A stretch of DNA of 64,000 nt from Aureitalea sp. L0-47. Lineage in GTDB: Bacteria; Bacteroidota; Bacteroidia; Flavobacteriales; Flavobacteriaceae. The notes beneath the pieces were generated by a model. That model saw only the letters and a program-made list of their open reading frames with translations. It made no database searches and had not been told where the DNA came from. The stretch covers positions 320,610 to 384,609 of the forward strand of contig NZ_JAFMTQ010000001.1 of NCBI RefSeq assembly GCF_026126405.1. The letters run 5' to 3'. The position numbers and the translations under genes were made by a program. Positions 60,471 to 64,000 of this stretch are shown here, piece by piece; the stretch's first letter is position 1, and each line of letters opens with the position of its first letter.

Positions 60471-60833
60471 ATGAAACTCAAGACCTCTCATAAAACCTTT
60501 CTTGGATTACTCCTCGGTGCGGCTGTGTTGTTTTTTCTGAAGGAGTACACCATCATACCCGCTGTGATGCTGATGATAGGATTAGTTTCACTCCTGTTTC
60601 CTATTGTGGCCAATATCATAGACGGCCTGGTGTCAGGATTGATAGGATTAATCGGCCGAGGTCTTTCCACTGTACTTCTGTTTTTAACGTACTACCTGGT
60701 GTTGTCTCCGGTTGCATTGATCGCAAGTCTATTTGGAAAAAACGACAGCCTGGGATTGAAGAAACCAGAGGGGACGAATTTTAAGTCGGTTGAAAAGAAG
60801 TTTGAACCTGAGGGTTTTGAGAAGATGTGGTGA
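60471..60833 (+). CDS. SxtJ-family membrane protein
   Basis: A 120-aa protein with three or four predicted helices (about residues 10-24, 27-46, 52-68 and 73-90) and a cytoplasmic tail. It matches SxtJ-like small membrane proteins that accompany carbamoyltransferases in saxitoxin and polysaccharide clusters. The start is four bases after the DUF5989 stop. Confidence 0.75.
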   Translation: MKLKTSHKTFLGLLLGAAVLFFLKEYTIIPAVMLMIGLVSLLFPIVANIIDGLVSGLIGLIGRGLSTVLLFLTYYLVLSPVALIASLFGKNDSLGLKKPEGTNFKSVEKKFEPEGFEKMW

Positions 60834-60915
60834 ATATTTTCCTGATAGCTCGAACAGGTAAGGAGTTCGGAAAATACTTAAATTAGAGGTGTTTAATTGA
60901 AAATAAACTGGCGGT

Positions 60916-61602
60916 ATGAGCAATTCTCAATTGATTCTTAACAAGATGGATCGGCGCATTCAGGAATGGAAAACCTGCCAGGATTCTCGTTATGTATTCC
61001 TGAGTTGTTATAAAATGATGAGTGCGAATATGCTTGTCGCCTTATCTAATGATGAGTTTCACGACTCCGAATGGGTCGGTAAATTACTAAACAGGTTCGC
61101 CGATTACTATTTTGACGGGCTGAGTTGCTTTGATTGTGGTGATCAAACTCCTGAAGTTTGGCTGGCAGCTCACAACGCTACCCTGGAAAAAGAGCTCAGT
61201 GAACTCCAAATGCTGGTTTTGGGTGTAAATGCCCATATCAACTACGATCTGGTACTTGCCCTATATGATATGCTCGCTCCGGAATGGAAATCCTTGACCG
61301 AAGAAGAAAGAAAGCTACGCTATGAAGACCACTGTCATGTGAATAACATCATTGCCCGAACCATTGATGCGGTGCAGGATCGTATCCTTGAGCCCGAAAA
61401 TCGGTTCCTCGCCTTCATAGATATAGTTTTCGGGAGGGTAGACGAATATTTGATATCCCGGCTCATTTCAAGTTGGCGTGAGGACGTCTGGAAGAATACC
61501 CAGGTTATGTTGCAGGTAAGTAATGATATTGAAATGGAAAACTTCAGAAAAAAGATCGAGACTGAAGTTCTTGAACTAGGAGATACGATTTGCTCTGTCT
61601 AG
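60916..61602 (+). CDS. DUF5995 family protein
   Basis: A 228-aa soluble, largely helical protein. I recognise DUF5995 from the block NAHINYDLVLALYDMLAP (about residues 113-130), flanked by conserved His and Asp residues, and from a YEDHCHVNNIIAR block after it. The His/Asp pattern suggests a metal- or lipid-binding helical bundle; no activity is assigned. Separate from the upstream SxtJ gene by 82 bases. Confidence 0.7.
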   Translation: MSNSQLILNKMDRRIQEWKTCQDSRYVFLSCYKMMSANMLVALSNDEFHDSEWVGKLLNRFADYYFDGLSCFDCGDQTPEVWLAAHNATLEKELSELQMLVLGVNAHINYDLVLALYDMLAPEWKSLTEEERKLRYEDHCHVNNIIARTIDAVQDRILEPENRFLAFIDIVFGRVDEYLISRLISSWREDVWKNTQVMLQVSNDIEMENFRKKIETEVLELGDTICSV

Positions 61603-61725
61603 TGTAAAGAAAAAGGTTAATGGGCCAATTTATTAGAAATCATATAATTATTGTGCCAATCAATCTTTGTATAAGCGAGCTCATTAAAATGGAAATCCCT
61701 ATTTTTATCTAAATACAACTCCGCA

Positions 61726-64000
61726 TTGAAGCATCTACTTCTGTTATTTCTTTGTTTTACACTGGGAACTTATGCCCAGGAAGAATCGGGTATCGATTCT
61801 TTAAAACAGATGGCCTTCGGAGAGGCTCCTGACAGTACACGGGTGAATAGCTATTTGGCTCTTATTCGTCATTTCAAAAGAAATAATGAGGATAGTTGTC
61901 GGGCTTATTTAGAAAAGCTGAAGAACTACGGCGAGGGCAAAAATTCCAATCGAGCACTTTTTCATCACTATAGGCAAAAGGCGGGATATTTCGGTTTGTA
62001 TATTAAAAAGGACGAGTCGGCCGAAACTTTTATATATGCGAATTTAGAAGAGGCATTGAATTACGCCAAACAGTCTGAAGACCCTACCCTGCTGGCCATG
62101 GCGTACACTAAGTTATCCGTTGAGAAATCAAGATTCGGGGCAACTGAGGAGGCGCTTGATTATGCCAATCAATGCCTGGTAATTTCCATTGAAAACAACC
62201 TGTGGGAGGAGACGGCCTATATGTATAGCATGATGGGAGAGGCCTATCTGTATAGCTATAAAATGATGGAAAGGGCACTTCAGTACACACTTAAATCGGA
62301 TAGTATCTACATGCTTATGGACCCGGACCATGAGGAAAGGGGATTTGCGCTTTCAGCGATTGGAACTATCTATAAGGATCTTGGTAATGTTGAGGAAGCC
62401 GAGGAATACAATAAGAGAGCCCTGGATCTCTACAAGCGAACGGGAAATGTGTATCAGCAGATGTCTGCGCTTGCATCATTGGCCTCCATCGAAAGGATTA
62501 AGAAGAATTATCCCTTAGCTGTCGAGTACATACAGCAAAGCATAAAATATTATAGTGAAAATAAATATCTGGTGAAAGAAGCCATGTATCACATCGGTCT
62601 AAGTGAAATATATTTTGAAGCCGGGCAGATGGAGGATGCCTTATGGGCCTCAACGCGTGCGATTGATTTGAACAGGCGAAACGAGGACTCCTTTGGAATA
62701 ATGCTTTCTTTGATCATGAAGGCAGAAATTCTTAATGAAATCGGAAGGTACTCGGAAAGCTATGAATTGGCACTTGAAGCCAACGGCCTGGCGAATGAGA
62801 TGGATAGTTACATAGACAAAGAGGAATCGCTGAAATTGCTTTACCTGGCTTCCGAAGAAATGGGTAATTATAAACAGGCGTACGAATTTTCTAAAGAGCA
62901 CAAGAGAGTAAATGATTCTCTTACAGCATGGGCGAATATTGATAATGCGAAGGAACTTGAAGCCCGATACAAGAGAACCCAGCAGGAGCAGGAAATTGAA
63001 ATGTTGGAAACACAAAATGAGCTGTCAGGGGCAAAACAACGCAATCAACGAAACCTGTTTTTCGGCCTAGGTGGTGTTGGTGCACTTGGTCTAATCGTAT
63101 TATTTGTGCTGTATCGGAATCGACGAAAGACTCTGGATAAAATGGTGGAACTGGATGCCGCTAAAACTACCTTTTTTGAGAATATTTCTCACGAATTTCG
63201 CACACCACTTAGTCTTATTTCCGGGCCCTTGGAAAAGCGCCTGGACAATTCAAGCATTGATGAAACAGATCGAAAGGAATTCGAAATGATGCAGCGGAAT
63301 TCAAATCGTTTGATGGGGTTAATTGAGCAGTTACTGGACATTTCAAAACTTGAATCTAAGCATTACAAATTAAATGTTACGGAGGGAGATCTCACAGGAT
63401 TACTGAAATCACTGTCAGCTTCGTTCGTTTATGCTGCCCAGGAAAAAAGACTGAATTACCGTGTGAAAGTTGATGAATTTGAAAAGGGGTGGTTCGATAG
63501 AGATGCAATAGAAAAGATCGTTGTTAACCTGCTTTCAAATGCAGTAAAGTATTCGCCTGAAGGAGGAGAAGTGAACTTCGAATGCCTCCGACAGAATGGA
63601 AATCTCCAATTAACGATTGAGAATAGTGGTAAGACTTTTTCTGAAAAGGAAGTTGATACTATTTTCGAGCGATTCAGCAGAAGGAATTCGGATGAACAGG
63701 GAGCTTCACATGGAAGCGGAGTTGGATTGGCTCTGGTAAAGGAATTGATAGTGCTATCTCATGGCAGGATCAAGGCGGAGAATAGTTCGGATTCAAGTGT
63801 TAAGTTCACTGCCGTAATTCCGATCAACAAGGAGGCGTATGCCCCTGGTCAGTTATCGGTTACGGTTAAAGAGGATCATATCATTGACCGGAACGAAGTT
63901 GACACCCACCATTTAGAGACCTCCGATATCCCGGTATTGCTTGTTGTGGATGACAATGACGATATCCGAAGTTTTGTGAAAGATATGTTCAGCAAGGAGT
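61726..64000 (+). CDS. TPR hybrid sensor histidine kinase (3' end outside window)
   Basis: Reads in one frame from a TTG at 61726 to the window end without a stop, 758 residues so far. Residues 1-18 are a signal peptide (LLLLFLCFTLGTYAQ); the periplasmic part is a TPR solenoid (about 30-420) and a membrane helix lies at about residues 445-465 (GVGALGLIVLFVLY). Then come HisKA with FENISHEFRTPLSLIS (phospho-His) and HATPase_c with NLLSNAVKYSPEGG and GSGVGLALVKELI. A receiver domain opens VLLVVDDNDDIRSF and is cut by the window edge. The missing part probably adds a DNA-binding domain, as in hybrid two-component systems. Confidence 0.85.
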   Translation, partial: MKHLLLLFLCFTLGTYAQEESGIDSLKQMAFGEAPDSTRVNSYLALIRHFKRNNEDSCRAYLEKLKNYGEGKNSNRALFHHYRQKAGYFGLYIKKDESAETFIYANLEEALNYAKQSEDPTLLAMAYTKLSVEKSRFGATEEALDYANQCLVISIENNLWEETAYMYSMMGEAYLYSYKMMERALQYTLKSDSIYMLMDPDHEERGFALSAIGTIYKDLGNVEEAEEYNKRALDLYKRTGNVYQQMSALASLASIERIKKNYPLAVEYIQQSIKYYSENKYLVKEAMYHIGLSEIYFEAGQMEDALWASTRAIDLNRRNEDSFGIMLSLIMKAEILNEIGRYSESYELALEANGLANEMDSYIDKEESLKLLYLASEEMGNYKQAYEFSKEHKRVNDSLTAWANIDNAKELEARYKRTQQEQEIEMLETQNELSGAKQRNQRNLFFGLGGVGALGLIVLFVLYRNRRKTLDKMVELDAAKTTFFENISHEFRTPLSLISGPLEKRLDNSSIDETDRKEFEMMQRNSNRLMGLIEQLLDISKLESKHYKLNVTEGDLTGLLKSLSASFVYAAQEKRLNYRVKVDEFEKGWFDRDAIEKIVVNLLSNAVKYSPEGGEVNFECLRQNGNLQLTIENSGKTFSEKEVDTIFERFSRRNSDEQGASHGSGVGLALVKELIVLSHGRIKAENSSDSSVKFTAVIPINKEAYAPGQLSVTVKEDHIIDRNEVDTHHLETSDIPVLLVVDDNDDIRSFVKDMFSKE

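Noticed and set aside
1-64000. CRISPR array
   Set aside because: No run of regularly spaced direct repeats of 24-40 bases was seen; the dispersed repeats are irregularly spaced and lie behind genes.

Overview
The window looks like a chromosomal segment of a marine member of the Flavobacteriaceae (Bacteroidota). The signs are AT-rich DNA, AAA-rich leaders without Shine-Dalgarno sequences, many SpII lipoproteins with short lipoboxes, a type IX secretion sorting domain, an S46 dipeptidyl peptidase, DUF3871, a TAnnTTTG promoter box, and a laminarin-type glucan utilisation cluster. All calls come from reading the sequence; no search was run.

Positions 1 to about 19,025 form an accessory island. 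It opens with orphan genes flanked by imperfect inverted repeats that resemble gene-cassette recombination sites (544-686, 1477-1503) and an AbiGi-like gene. A DNA-processing module follows: OB-like protein, Sak4-like AAA ATPase, DUF3871, SF3-type helicase and a GIY-YIG/NUMOD1 endonuclease. A degenerate tRNA-like scar (8534-8586) separates it from a composite defence operon: hsdM, a GmrSD-like DUF262-DUF1524 nuclease, hsdS, a RES-like protein, a PD-(D/E)XK-like protein and hsdR. The island ends at a 30-nt copy of a tRNA-Asp 3' end (18995-19024). No integrase is visible, so the other end should lie left of the window.

Positions 19,026-28,000 hold small secreted, lipoprotein and membrane genes, a YceI/porin-like pair and a DPP11-like S46 peptidase. 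The genes are separated by a dispersed repeat family that doubles as terminators. Four share a Crp/Fnr-like palindrome (consensus ATGACnTAnrTCAT) upstream of the start.

Positions 28,133-49,725 are a beta-1,3/1,6-glucan (laminarin-type) utilisation locus. On the plus strand at one edge is a propeller/Y_Y_Y/HTH regulator. Two minus-strand transcription units encode first a glycosidase fused to an outer-membrane beta-barrel, a CBM lipoprotein and a GH16 laminarinase; and second a GH149-like phosphorylase, a GH17 lipoprotein, a GH30 lipoprotein, two GPH/MFS symporters around a small membrane protein, and a cytoplasmic GH17. A divergent T9SS-exported protein shares a binding module with the CBM lipoprotein. 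No SusC/SusD pair is present; the enzyme-barrel fusion is the natural candidate to replace it at the outer membrane. This is the most unusual feature of the window.

Positions 49,811-64,000 are more ordinary: RluA-type pseudouridine synthase, DUF4199 and DoxX-like membrane proteins, a lipoprotein and a cold-shock protein. A surface-glycoconjugate-like group then runs GT2, RND/MMPL and SGNH hydrolase in one direction and carbamoyltransferase, DUF5989, SxtJ in the other. A DUF5995 gene and the start of a TPR hybrid sensor kinase, cut by the window edge, follow.
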